Of a DNA stretch of 64,000 bases, positions 44,298 through 53,495 are shown piece by piece. Location of the stretch: positions 558,001 to 622,000 of the forward strand of contig NZ_JAALXT010000001.1 in the NCBI RefSeq assembly GCF_011634775.1, read 5' to 3'. The translations under genes and the position numbers were made by a program. The DNA is from Thalassoroseus pseudoceratinae. Lineage in GTDB: Bacteria > Planctomycetota > Planctomycetia > Planctomycetales > Planctomycetaceae. A model generated the notes under the pieces. It was not told where the DNA came from, ran no database searches, and saw only the letters and a program-made list of their open reading frames with translations. Position 1 is the stretch's first letter; the number at the start of each line of letters is the position of its first letter.

Positions 44298-44750
44298 ATG
44301 ACAAATTCGGAACAGGACGCCGTTCTAGACGAAGTTGCGGCCATTCGTGAGTTGATCCGCAATTCCGGTTTGCGTTGCACTTCAGCTCGCCTCGCTGTGA
44401 TGCAACGTCTACGTCAGGCGGAATCACCCGTCACGCACGCGGAGCTGGCGGAAGAGCTTGTACCTTTGGGCTTTGACAAGGCGACGGTGTTCCGCAATCT
44501 TTCGGATCTGACCGATGCGGACCTCGTGACTCGCACCGAATTGGGCGACCACGTCTGGCGATTTGAAATCCGCGACCCCGATGACCCCCACGAGGGAAAA
44601 CATCCGCACTTCGTTTGCGTCGATTGTGGTCAAGTCACATGTTTTTCGGATGTCGTCTTCGACAAAAGCACCCAAAAACGGGCCAACCGCATCGGCCGGG
44701 TGACGGAAATTCTGCTCAAAGGCCATTGCCGAGAATGTGGCAGCGCCTGA
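44298..44750 (+). CDS. Fur-family metal-responsive transcriptional regulator
   Basis: The 150-aa protein has the winged-helix N-terminus (RCTSARLAVMQRLRQAE, HAELAEELVPLGFDKATVFR, NLSDLTDADLVTRTELGD) and the metal-binding C-terminus. That carries HPHFVCVDCGQV and, at the very end, GHCRECG, the two CxxC pairs of a structural zinc site. The length is normal. A ZIP metal transporter gene lies convergently downstream, which favours a zinc-sensing (Zur-like) role over iron or peroxide sensing. The sequence alone does not settle the metal. Confidence 0.9.
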   Translation: MTNSEQDAVLDEVAAIRELIRNSGLRCTSARLAVMQRLRQAESPVTHAELAEELVPLGFDKATVFRNLSDLTDADLVTRTELGDHVWRFEIRDPDDPHEGKHPHFVCVDCGQVTCFSDVVFDKSTQKRANRIGRVTEILLKGHCRECGSA

Positions 44751-44860
44751 TCAGTTCGGGTTTGTGAACGGCTATTGAACTTTGACGACGTGGATCGTGC
44801 AGGGCAGTCAGCAAAGCCTTCCGCATCTCAATTACGAACCAGACTAGACCGTCATCTGGT

Positions 44861-45919
44861 CTAGTGGCGATGGCCGTGATCGGAGTGGTCCGTGGGTGAT
44901 GAGTCATTGTGATCATGCGAATGCGTCTGCTCGATGCCCCACGCCAAGGCCACACCAAGTAACAACGCGACTGACAACCGCACACGGTGATGCGAGTGCA
45001 ACTCGAGTTCCGGCAGCAAATCTCCGAGCGAAATGCACAGGAACACCCCGGCGGAAAATGCGAGTGCGCAACCCACGATGAAGTTCTGATCGGCTCCCAA
45101 CTGTTTGATGCCGGCCAGAAACATGAGGGCTCCCAACGGGCACATCAACGCGAATCCGATGTTAACGATATTCCGTGCTTTCGCCGACCAACCGCCTGAT
45201 TCCATCAACACGCTGATGGAGACCGCATCGAGCGGCTTGTGAAGCACGATCGCCAAAAATGTTCCCAGCCCAAACAGCGATGCAAATCCCTCGCCATGGA
45301 ACGCTTCCGCCTGCACACTCGCACCGAGCGCGAGCCCATCGATCAGCGTATGCAAAGAGAGACCAAACGCGACTCCCAACCAACTAAACCGATGGGAGTG
45401 CCCACCATGTGCATGCGGTCCATGCGAATGTGAGTGCTGATGGCCGAGCGGTTGATTCTCTTCATGGTCTGAATCGTGATCGTGCTCATGTTCACAAGCA
45501 GACTCCTCGACAGCACCATGATGATGAAAATGGAACGCTCGGATCAGGAAGAACATTCCCAGCAGTCCCGCTGCCAACCACACCGCAGCACGTTCCGGTG
45601 ACCCCGTCAGTTCAATCGAATGCGGCATTAAATGAAAGATCGCGATACCGAGCATCAATCCACCGACACCGCTCATCAACGTTTGCATCCGCACATGCGT
45701 CAATCGCATCCACTTCGGCAACATCCCACCAAGAACGGAAGAAAGCACGATCAGCGTGCAATAGCCAGCAAGGAGCGGCATCATTTCCGGCGTGGCAACT
45801 TCGGTTTTCTGTTCGTCCTGCGGTTGGGCATGGGTGTGTCCATCGTGTCCGGAGGCCGGTCGCAGAGGACCAAACAAGAACAGCAAAGCCAAAAGTCCAA
45901 CCGGCCAAATTACTCGCAT
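44861..45919 (-). CDS. ZIP-family metal transporter, histidine-rich
   Basis: The 352-aa protein begins with a signal-like segment (IWPVGLLALLFLFGPLRPAS) and a His-rich stretch (GHDGHTHAQ). Eight transmembrane segments follow with ZIP signatures IAIFHLMPHSIEL, FGLSLHTLIDGLALGASV and AIVLHKPLDAVSI, the latter with the transport-site H. A second His-rich cytoplasmic loop (GHQHSHSHGPHAHGGHSH) and a His-rich tail (HSDHGHRH) fit Zn2+ import and buffering. It ends convergently about 110 bases from the Fur-family gene. Zinc is the most likely substrate; iron or manganese are possible. Confidence 0.92.
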   Translation of the reverse strand: MRVIWPVGLLALLFLFGPLRPASGHDGHTHAQPQDEQKTEVATPEMMPLLAGYCTLIVLSSVLGGMLPKWMRLTHVRMQTLMSGVGGLMLGIAIFHLMPHSIELTGSPERAAVWLAAGLLGMFFLIRAFHFHHHGAVEESACEHEHDHDSDHEENQPLGHQHSHSHGPHAHGGHSHRFSWLGVAFGLSLHTLIDGLALGASVQAEAFHGEGFASLFGLGTFLAIVLHKPLDAVSISVLMESGGWSAKARNIVNIGFALMCPLGALMFLAGIKQLGADQNFIVGCALAFSAGVFLCISLGDLLPELELHSHHRVRLSVALLLGVALAWGIEQTHSHDHNDSSPTDHSDHGHRH

Positions 45920-46121
45920 CTGCAGTCTCGAAACAGTTGCCCAAGTTACGCAAACAAACCAGCCATAGTTTAGCAGCTTAACTACGAAAAAGAAGGAGCA
46001 CCAATTGGTGCGGTCCAGAGAGTTCTCATTTGTCCGATGCTATTCTCAGCCGCTTGGGTTGACCGCAGCGTCTCGGAACAGTCCAATCACGACGAAATCG
46101 TTGTCTGTGAAAGGCTTCGTC

Positions 46122-46682
46122 TCACAACCATTGACGGACAATCTCTTCCACTTCCTCACCCTCCAGTGTCTCGTGTGCCAGGAGGTGGTCGACAATCGCC
46201 GCGACCGCTGCCCAATGGTCATCTCGATTGAGTAACCGATAGAGCTTCACTGCGGTCTGCTCCAAATACGTCAGCCGTTTTCGATCGTTTGGAAACAAAG
46301 CAGACGCGGACTCCCAAGCGAGTTGCCAATCAGCGACCCACTCCGCGACGAGACCAGGATGCAAACGCTCGCCACGGTGTAACATCTCCGCCACCGGCCC
46401 CGCCAACGCGACCAAGACCGCCTTCTCATGCAGTTCACGCTCGGTGAACTGGTTCATCGGCCATTCAATACGGATATCGGCATAGCGTTCGGGTCCGTCG
46501 TCCCAATCGGGATCAATCGTCACCGACTCGATCCGTGCTCCGACGACGATTGCCATGAAAGCGTGTCCGGCCTCATGATATGCAGAAACTTCGGTCAAAT
46601 TCGTGATCCTGGTCTGTTTCTTGTGCAGCGGGACGGCGACGAACTTGACCGGTTCAGCCAAATATACTGAGGCATGTGGCAT
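46122..46682 (-). CDS. M41-like metallopeptidase domain protein without AAA module
   Basis: The 186-aa protein has a zinc-protease HExxH motif in SAYHEAGHAFMAIVVGARI (about residues 33-51) and the following sequence VLVALAGPVAEML, as in the peptidase domain of FtsH (M41). There is no ATPase domain and no transmembrane segment. Three bases separate its start from the end of the sulfatase gene, so they share a transcript. Stand-alone M41-like domains are seen in several bacteria with unknown substrates. Confidence 0.8.
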   Translation of the reverse strand: MPHASVYLAEPVKFVAVPLHKKQTRITNLTEVSAYHEAGHAFMAIVVGARIESVTIDPDWDDGPERYADIRIEWPMNQFTERELHEKAVLVALAGPVAEMLHRGERLHPGLVAEWVADWQLAWESASALFPNDRKRLTYLEQTAVKLYRLLNRDDHWAAVAAIVDHLLAHETLEGEEVEEIVRQWL

Positions 46683-46685
46683 AGC

Positions 46686-48152
46686 CTATTTTCGACCAAG
46701 ATCGTTCGCGCGGACGGCTTTCAATTTGTCCGCCATCTTCTTTTGAAACGATTCGACGACCGATTGATATTCGGGCATTTTGGCGAGATTTGTGCATTGC
46801 TGGGGATCGGTCTGCATATCGAACAGTTCAATGCCACGTTTGGCGTTTTCGCCGTATTGGATGTAGGCCCAACGATCCTCTCGCAGAAGGAAACCACGAC
46901 CGTTCACGCAAAAAGCAGCGTCGCGAACCTCCGCGGTTGGGTCTTCGAGAAGCGTCGCGATGTTTCGACCTTGAAGACGGTCCGGCACATCAAGTCCACA
47001 TAAGCTGGAAACCGTCGGATACAAGTCGATTAACTCCACGAGCGAACGACACACCGCCGGTTTCTGTCCTGGCACGCGGATGATCAACGGAACCAGTGCA
47101 GACTCTTCGTGCAGGCTGACTTTGGCCCAAAAATCGTGCTCTCCGAGATGATAACCATGATCACTGGTGAAAATCACAATGGTCTTGTCCTCAAGTCCCG
47201 CATTCTCAAGTGCGTCCAAGACTTTGCCGACCTGAGCATCCATGAACGCAACTGACGCATAATATCCGCCCACTGCTTTCTTCTGCCGACGCACGTCCAT
47301 CTTCATATTCACACTGGTCTTGTAGTTGATACCGGCACGAGGGATATCGTCCCAGTCACCTTCCACTTTTTCGGGCAGTGTCATACTGCTATACGGTAGG
47401 AACGGTTTGTAGTACGGCTTCGGTGCAACGAACGGCACGTGCGGACGGACAAAGCCAACACCGAGAAAAAATGGTTCGTCACGATGTTGGTCAATCAGCT
47501 CGCACGCTTTTGCAGCGGTTTTCCCGTCGGAGTGCACCATGTCATCGCCGTCCGCCTCGACAACCACAAACGTGTTGCCACCGACCACCGGCTTTTTGCC
47601 ATCCGGATTGCCTTCCAGAGTTTCACCGTCACCCGGTGCTTTCCATTCTGGTCCCGGGCTATTGAACCGCTCCGTCCATGAAGCGGGATCATCCGCCCCG
47701 TCTGTTCCGGCTTCAATCCCACCTGGCACGCCCATGTGATAAATCTTGCTCACTCGAGCCGAGTAATATCCGTGATTCTTAAAGTGCTGCGGCCAAGTCG
47801 CACGATCGCCAATCGCCTTCCGTGGGCTGATGTAACCCAGAACGCCCGTAGCATGCGGATAGTAACCCGACAAAAACGAGGCACGGGATGGGCCACAAAA
47901 CGTGCCCTGACAATAGGCCCGCGTGAAGCGTGTTCCCGTTTCAGCTATGCGATCGATATTTGGCGTGGAACAAACTTCGTTGCCATAGCAGGAAAGAGCG
48001 GTCGCCGTGAGATCGTCGGAAATGATGAACAAAACGTTGTATTTCGGTTGACTCTTCGATGTTTCTGCAGCAGCAGATCGGATGCCGAGAGCAAGCAGTA
48101 TCAAAGAAAGACCGACCAGAACTCTCCCATAATTGACTGCGGTTTTGGCCAT
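46686..48152 (-). CDS. Exported sulfatase (iduronate-2-sulfatase-like)
   Basis: The start chosen (48152, MAKTAVNYGRVLVGLSLILL) gives a clean signal peptide; the frame is open to 48200. The sulfatase signature CGPSRASFLSGYYPHATGV contains the CxPSR motif whose cysteine is converted to formylglycine. Metal-binding residues appear in NVLFIISDDL at the start and in IVIFTSDHGYHLGEH near the middle. The order of motifs and FVRPHVPFVAPKPYY match iduronate-2-sulfatase-like enzymes. Planctomycetes use many sulfatases to degrade sulfated polysaccharides. A metallopeptidase gene follows in the same unit. Confidence 0.93.
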   Translation of the reverse strand: MAKTAVNYGRVLVGLSLILLALGIRSAAAETSKSQPKYNVLFIISDDLTATALSCYGNEVCSTPNIDRIAETGTRFTRAYCQGTFCGPSRASFLSGYYPHATGVLGYISPRKAIGDRATWPQHFKNHGYYSARVSKIYHMGVPGGIEAGTDGADDPASWTERFNSPGPEWKAPGDGETLEGNPDGKKPVVGGNTFVVVEADGDDMVHSDGKTAAKACELIDQHRDEPFFLGVGFVRPHVPFVAPKPYYKPFLPYSSMTLPEKVEGDWDDIPRAGINYKTSVNMKMDVRRQKKAVGGYYASVAFMDAQVGKVLDALENAGLEDKTIVIFTSDHGYHLGEHDFWAKVSLHEESALVPLIIRVPGQKPAVCRSLVELIDLYPTVSSLCGLDVPDRLQGRNIATLLEDPTAEVRDAAFCVNGRGFLLREDRWAYIQYGENAKRGIELFDMQTDPQQCTNLAKMPEYQSVVESFQKKMADKLKAVRANDLGRK

Positions 48153-48200
48153 TCGCAACGCTGGGAAACGTATCGTCGTGCACAAAGAAAAATACGGCAT

Positions 48201-48595
48201 GGGATCAAAATCTCAGACTTAAGTATTGTGGCTTGCGATCGAGAGCAGTCAGCCACAATAGCGTGGCCGAATTCAATTTGCATCCATGACCACCGACCAG
48301 ACTACCGCGAAAGTGATTTTGCCACACCTTTTGGATGGGGGGATTCTTGGTCAGTGACTGAGTCCTTCGCTCGTTAGTTCGCCTAATTTGTGAGTCACCA
48401 AATGGACCAACTCAACATCGTCCGGTAGATCGAATTTGCCAACTAACACACGACACATCTGAGTCAATTTAAGTCAGATGGTTGTCTTCTAGTGGTACTA
48501 GTACTGTTAAACCGTTCAACAACTTTTCCTGAACTCCATAAGGTAAATCGATCCATTGTTCCTAGTCACTGGACACGGCAGTCGTTTGAGTGAGC
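48201..48595. other. Intergenic region
   Basis: About 395 bases between the sulfatase start and the end of the phosphatase-like gene, both on the minus strand. It should contain the sulfatase promoter. No gene or strong repeat was seen. Confidence 0.35.
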
Positions 48596-50464
48596 CTATT
48601 TTTTCTCTCGTTTATTGATGACCAGTTGATCGAACAGTCGATTCTCCAGATCATAGACCTGAAGCTCCAAACGACGACCATTGACACGCACTATGGAATA
48701 ATGATGCCCGTAGCGAACAGTATTCTGGAAGAACGGGCGAACTGGCCCGGCAGTTTCGAGCCCACCACCACCTCCACCAGTAATCATGTAGATAGGGCCG
48801 TCCGTCTCAACCGCTTTGTTCTTTCGAATTGGCCAAGTTCGTTCGTAAGAATGAATGTGGCCGTTCCAAACGAAATCAACCTGGTGCTTCTCATAGAGCG
48901 GGACGAGTTGCCGAGCTCGTAGGTCGCCGCGAGACGATTTGTTCGTCTTCCAGAGATCGCCGTAATCATTCTCATCGGAAGAGTAGGGCGGATGATGATG
49001 GCAAACGATCTTCCAAGTTGCCTTCGATTTTGACAGCGTCTGATCTAACCATTTGTACTGTTCAGAACCGGGTGCAATGACACGATTACTATCTATCATC
49101 AAGAAGTGCGTATTGCCAAACGTGAAATCGTAGTAGTACTCTGGGCTCGGCAAGGAAACATACTCAAAATAGTTTTGTGCATTCTGCTCATGATTCCCTA
49201 AGACTGGATAGAAGGGAACATAATTAATCAGAGGCCGCATGCCTGGAAAAAAGTGCTCAGTCCAATGCGAGTCATCTGAACCAGTCGAAACAAGGTCACC
49301 GGGATGAAGTAAAAAGCTAGGCCGCTGCCCCCAGGCATGAGTTGCAAGCTTTCCGGACACCGTCGGGTTGCCTTGAGTATCACTAATTACTGCGAAAGCA
49401 AACGGAGTTTCCGGCTTGACTGCGGTCTGAAACGTGAATACCTGACTCACGAGAGGTGGTGCGCCCTCAAATTGTGTTTCCGTGCGATAAAAGTATTGTG
49501 TTTCCGGTTTGAGATTCTCGACTTTGACCTCATGAATCTCAGCTTCTTCCATTGAATCAATCTTCTGCCGGCATTCGGCAGTTTCGCCATAGTGGACGAT
49601 AGCTCGCCCCGTTCGATTGGTCCGCCACATCATCGTCATGGATGTCGTCGTGCCGAATTGAAGATAGGGCTCGACAACAAATGCAGGCGGATCCGTGATT
49701 GTCACGACAGGGAGTTTTGCCCGACCAGCATTGTGATCAAAATCATGTTCCACCCACGCGGGTTTTGCCGCCAGATCGTACAACGTCATTTCGTAGATCC
49801 GACCACGATGACCATAGAATTCGTTCTCGTCTCGGTAAGCTCCTAGCATCCAAGGTGCTTGTGACGGATAGACAATCGGTCCAGACTGCTCTCGGCTTTC
49901 CGCATCAAGTTTCCCGTTGACAAACAGCTGCATGGTTTCGCCATCGTAGATCGCAGTCACATGGTAGAGTCTGCCAAGTTCGTATTTCGTCTTACCCTTT
50001 AAATAGGTCAACTTGCCAGACCCATTTTCGCCGCGTAGCGCGAACGTAAATGTTGATTGATTGTACCCTAGTAGCCATCCTGATTCTGAGTCACCGTTGT
50101 CCTGTATAACACCTAATAGGCCTCCCCACTTGCGTGGCTGATCGACCGAAACCCAAGTGGAAATTGTGAGTGACTCTCGCGGAAGATACTTGCGTGCTTT
50201 AGTGAAGTTTTCCGCTAACTGAACTCCGCATTTCCCGCCTTGAAGAAATAGGCATGAGGACTCTTCATCCTTGAGAAAGCGGTGCTTTCCTAGGATTGTG
50301 CCATCAGGCCCCAGGCGAGACTTCAAAGTTGATACGACTCCGTCGCGACTGATCGAATTTGCATCGCAACGCCACCGGGCTAATGGGTCCGGTCCATCGT
50401 GGGCTAGCAGAGACGTCGTTCCACCGAACATAAGCAAGATGCAGTATCTAACTACCAATCGCAT
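48596..50464 (-). CDS. Exported LamG / purple-acid-phosphatase-like metallophosphoesterase
   Basis: The start at 50464 (MRLVVRYCILLMFGG) has GGAAAG upstream and gives a signal peptide; the frame is open to 50512. The protein is 622 aa. A LamG/concanavalin-like domain comes first (about 75-240: LTISTWVSVDQPRKWGGLLG, LYHVTAIYDGETMQLFVNGK). A fibronectin-like purple acid phosphatase N-domain follows (VEPYLQFGTTTSMTMMWRT ... VENLKPETQYFYR). The metallophosphoesterase domain has ISDTQGN, HPGDLVS, LGNHEQN, CHHHPPY and NGHIHSYERTWP. Expected activity is phosphate release from extracellular phosphoesters; the LamG domain could target a polysaccharide. Confidence 0.9.
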   Translation of the reverse strand: MRLVVRYCILLMFGGTTSLLAHDGPDPLARWRCDANSISRDGVVSTLKSRLGPDGTILGKHRFLKDEESSCLFLQGGKCGVQLAENFTKARKYLPRESLTISTWVSVDQPRKWGGLLGVIQDNGDSESGWLLGYNQSTFTFALRGENGSGKLTYLKGKTKYELGRLYHVTAIYDGETMQLFVNGKLDAESREQSGPIVYPSQAPWMLGAYRDENEFYGHRGRIYEMTLYDLAAKPAWVEHDFDHNAGRAKLPVVTITDPPAFVVEPYLQFGTTTSMTMMWRTNRTGRAIVHYGETAECRQKIDSMEEAEIHEVKVENLKPETQYFYRTETQFEGAPPLVSQVFTFQTAVKPETPFAFAVISDTQGNPTVSGKLATHAWGQRPSFLLHPGDLVSTGSDDSHWTEHFFPGMRPLINYVPFYPVLGNHEQNAQNYFEYVSLPSPEYYYDFTFGNTHFLMIDSNRVIAPGSEQYKWLDQTLSKSKATWKIVCHHHPPYSSDENDYGDLWKTNKSSRGDLRARQLVPLYEKHQVDFVWNGHIHSYERTWPIRKNKAVETDGPIYMITGGGGGGLETAGPVRPFFQNTVRYGHHYSIVRVNGRRLELQVYDLENRLFDQLVINKREKK

Positions 50465-50512
50465 TCGATCTTTCCAATAAGCAGGATAAAGCCTTAAACC
50501 AGTTTTGTTCAT

Positions 50513-51074
50513 CCGTCGTGAATGTGAAAGAACCTGTGTTTCCTAGTTTCCGCATGACGGAATCCACTTCGATCAGAAGTCAACTGATTCGGTTTTGAAA
50601 ATCTTCTGATCGTTTGCCGACTGGCCACCAAAAAAGTACGACTAACTCAATCCCCAGGGGTTTCTCATGATTCCGCTGGGACGGTTACGCGACCCGATCA
50701 CCCGCACGATCGGCGAACATAAACAAACTCCTAGCCGTCGACTCAACGGCACCATTTCAATTGTGTCAGCACAACACCGCAATCTGATGGAAGCCAACCG
50801 ATGACGCTCCCAGGTTGCTATATTGGCTGCCTCGATCGCAAATAGCAATTCCGCAGAGAATGGAGGTCTCGTTGCAAAACCTAAGTGTCCGAGAAAATTA
50901 TTTCATGCGATTCGGACGTCCCCATCCGTCTTCAACAGCCCGCCGAATCACGACATGGTATCGGTATTCGTTTCCGTGTTGCCTTGACTGTTGGAAGCGT
51001 CACGCAGCACGTTGACTGCCAACTGCAACCCCGCTACCATCTCAGGTACAATTCCAGAGGAGAGAAACTTCATC
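50513..51074. other. Intergenic region between divergent genes
   Basis: About 560 bases separate the phosphatase-like gene from the divergent XRE regulator. The promoters of both are expected here. Short open frames on both strands show no recognisable coding character. No RNA gene was identified. Confidence 0.35.
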
Positions 51075-51443
51075 ATGTCATTCGGCGAGAAAGTTCGTGC
51101 GTTGCGGCAAGCAAAGACGCTCACTCTTCGTCAATTGGCCCTGAAAGTAGACGTGGGGTTCACCTATCTCTCCAAGATCGAGAACGATAAACTCGAAGAT
51201 GGTCATACTGCGTCAGAATCATTGATTGACCAACTCGCCACCGTACTCGATGCAGATGCCGATGAATTGCTCCTCCTCGCTAAAAAGGTTCCGCCGACGA
51301 TCAGACAACGTATTATGGAGCGTCCCGAGGCGTTCCGCAAAGTCGCCCTGCTTGACAATGACTCTCTCGAGATGCTCGCCGATGGGATTGACGAGAATGG
51401 CAAGCTGCATTTGACCAAGCCAACTCACCGAAACGGGCCGTAG
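51075..51443 (+). CDS. XRE-family HTH regulator
   Basis: From the ATG at 51075 (AGAGGAGAG upstream) the protein is 122 aa; the open frame begins at 50991. The XRE helix-turn-helix is clear: FGEKVRALRQAKTLTLRQLA, LKVDVGFTYLSKIEND, LIDQLATVLDADADELLLLA. The C-terminal part (PEAFRKVALLDNDSLEMLAD) resembles regulators of the type that sit next to peptidase or signalling genes. Six bases separate it from the histidine kinase gene, so it is probably a cytoplasmic output or regulator of that operon. Confidence 0.87.
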   Translation: MSFGEKVRALRQAKTLTLRQLALKVDVGFTYLSKIENDKLEDGHTASESLIDQLATVLDADADELLLLAKKVPPTIRQRIMERPEAFRKVALLDNDSLEMLADGIDENGKLHLTKPTHRNGP

Positions 51444-51449
51444 GCGAAA

Positions 51450-53444
51450 ATGAGACACCTTCAACCGGAGGACAGGGCTCTGGATCCCCTGAACTTTCAA
51501 AAGCTTTTTGAGTCGGCCCCTGGCCTTTATCTCGTTCTGACAACTGAGTTCCGAATTGCCGCAGCCAGCGACGCTTACTTGCAGGCCACGATGACGCAGC
51601 GGGAATCCATTATCGGACGAGGCATCTTTGAGGTATTTCCCGATAACCCGGATGATCCCACGGCCACGGGTGTGAAGAATTTGCGAGCTTCGTTGGAAAA
51701 AGTTCTCCAGAGTGGGGCCTCCGATGCGTTGGCCGTGCAAAAATACGATATTCGGCGTCCCGAAACCGACGGAGGTGGATTCGAAGAACGGTACTGGAGT
51801 CCTGTCAATTCTCCTGTTCTCGGATCGGACGGCAACGTCGAGCATATCATCCATCGAGTTGAAGATGTGACGGAATTTATCCAACTCAAGCAACGTCGGT
51901 TGGAGCAAGAAAAGGATTACGAAGACCTCCGCTTACGTTCCGAAACCATGGAAGCCGAGGTATTCCTGCGAGCGCAAGAGATTCAGGAAGCGAATCGCAA
52001 GCTCAAGGAAACGAACAAAGAACTTCAACTCGCGCATGAACGGTTGTCCGAAGCCGACCGCCGCAAAGATGAATTCCTGGCGATGTTGGCCCACGAACTC
52101 CGCAATCCACTTGCCCCAATCCGAAGTGGTCTCGACCTATTGTCGATGCATTCTGCCAGTCAACCTGACGCCATTGAACTCATGCAGGAGCAGGTGGAAC
52201 ATGTCGTCCGGTTGGTGGATGACCTCCTCGATATGTCACGCATCATGACGGGCAAAATTGAGCTTCGGCGGGAAGCCGTTGAGCTATCCGCCATCGTGAA
52301 GCGATCCGTCGATGCGGTTCAACCATTGATTGAAGCTCATCAACAGACGCTGTCAGTTTCGTGTCCAGAACGCTCAATCTGGCTCGACGCTGACCCCGTG
52401 CGGCTGCTTCAAATTGTCGAGAACCTGCTCAACAACGCTTCAAAGTATACGGGCAACGGCGGCAAAATTGAGTTGTCTGCCGAACCCAAGGACGGGCAGG
52501 CATTCATTCGCGTGCGCGACACCGGAATTGGGATTGAACCAGAACTCCTGCCGCGAATTTTTGATCTGTTCACACAGTCCACCCGAACACTAGACCGATC
52601 CCAAGGCGGTTTGGGCATTGGTTTGACTCTTGTGCAACGACTGGTGCGTCTGCATGGTGGAGAGATTTCTGTCGAAAGCAAGGGGGTAGGACAGGGCAGT
52701 GAGTTTGTCGTGAAGTTGCCCATCATCGCCCCACCCGTCCAACCCGGCGGGGTAGTTCAGTCGCATCCACTGCAAACCCCTCAACGGATCCTTGTCGTGG
52801 AGGACAACAAGGGTGCCGCCAACATGCTTTCGAAGTTGTTGACGAAGCTCGATGACCACGAAGTCGATTTAGCCCATGATGGGCGGACGGGGCTAGAAAA
52901 AATCAAGAGCACTAAGCCTGACGTCGTGCTGCTTGATATCGGTTTGCCGGGTTTGGACGGTTACCAAGTAGCGAGTGATGTTCGGCAGGACGAAGAGTTC
53001 GACGAAGTTTTACTAGTAGCATTGACCGGTTACGGGCAACAGGAAGACCGTCAGAAATCGCAAGAGGTTGGATTCGATCTACACTTGGTCAAGCCGCCCT
53101 CCATTGATCAAATCAGAACTGTTTTAGCTCATCCGAAATTGATGTCGGCTAAGACAGTTGAAACGGCCTTAGATTCCACGGAAGCAAACGACTCGCTATC
53201 ACATGGCGTTGCGGATCAGCCCGCCCCAACTGCACAACGAGAAGGAACATCGGACGAGCACGTTTCGCCGTCGCCCGCTGGGCAAATTAAGCACGACATT
53301 CTCAATGCGGTTAACGTCCTCACGCTCATGGTGCAAATACTCGGAAGCTCACAACTCGATAAGGAGTCGCTTCAAATCGCGAAGGAAGGATTGAAAAAGG
53401 AAGCTGACAAACTGAGACGAATCGCCAATAGTCTTCTGGAGTAA
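51450..53444 (+). CDS. PAS hybrid histidine kinase with receiver and extra C-terminal helical domain
   Basis: The 664-aa protein has a PAS domain (about 15-150: LFESAPGLYLVLTTEFRIAA ... HIIHRVEDVTEFI), a coiled coil (about 150-210), HisKA with LAMLAHELRNPLAP near 212-225, and HATPase (about 315-430: NLLNNASKYTGNGG, DTGIGIEP). The receiver (about 447-560) has VVEDNKGAA and the phospho-acceptor aspartate in LLDIGLPGLDG. The last 60 residues after a linker (about 605-664) form a helical segment IKHDILNAVNVLTLMVQILG, resembling a His-containing dimerisation helix (HD instead of HE). It is operonic with the XRE regulator. Confidence 0.9.
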   Translation: MRHLQPEDRALDPLNFQKLFESAPGLYLVLTTEFRIAAASDAYLQATMTQRESIIGRGIFEVFPDNPDDPTATGVKNLRASLEKVLQSGASDALAVQKYDIRRPETDGGGFEERYWSPVNSPVLGSDGNVEHIIHRVEDVTEFIQLKQRRLEQEKDYEDLRLRSETMEAEVFLRAQEIQEANRKLKETNKELQLAHERLSEADRRKDEFLAMLAHELRNPLAPIRSGLDLLSMHSASQPDAIELMQEQVEHVVRLVDDLLDMSRIMTGKIELRREAVELSAIVKRSVDAVQPLIEAHQQTLSVSCPERSIWLDADPVRLLQIVENLLNNASKYTGNGGKIELSAEPKDGQAFIRVRDTGIGIEPELLPRIFDLFTQSTRTLDRSQGGLGIGLTLVQRLVRLHGGEISVESKGVGQGSEFVVKLPIIAPPVQPGGVVQSHPLQTPQRILVVEDNKGAANMLSKLLTKLDDHEVDLAHDGRTGLEKIKSTKPDVVLLDIGLPGLDGYQVASDVRQDEEFDEVLLVALTGYGQQEDRQKSQEVGFDLHLVKPPSIDQIRTVLAHPKLMSAKTVETALDSTEANDSLSHGVADQPAPTAQREGTSDEHVSPSPAGQIKHDILNAVNVLTLMVQILGSSQLDKESLQIAKEGLKKEADKLRRIANSLLE

Positions 53445-53495
53445 GCGGACTGAATTGGCCGTGGAAACGGTGGCACGTTCTACGAACGTGAATTG

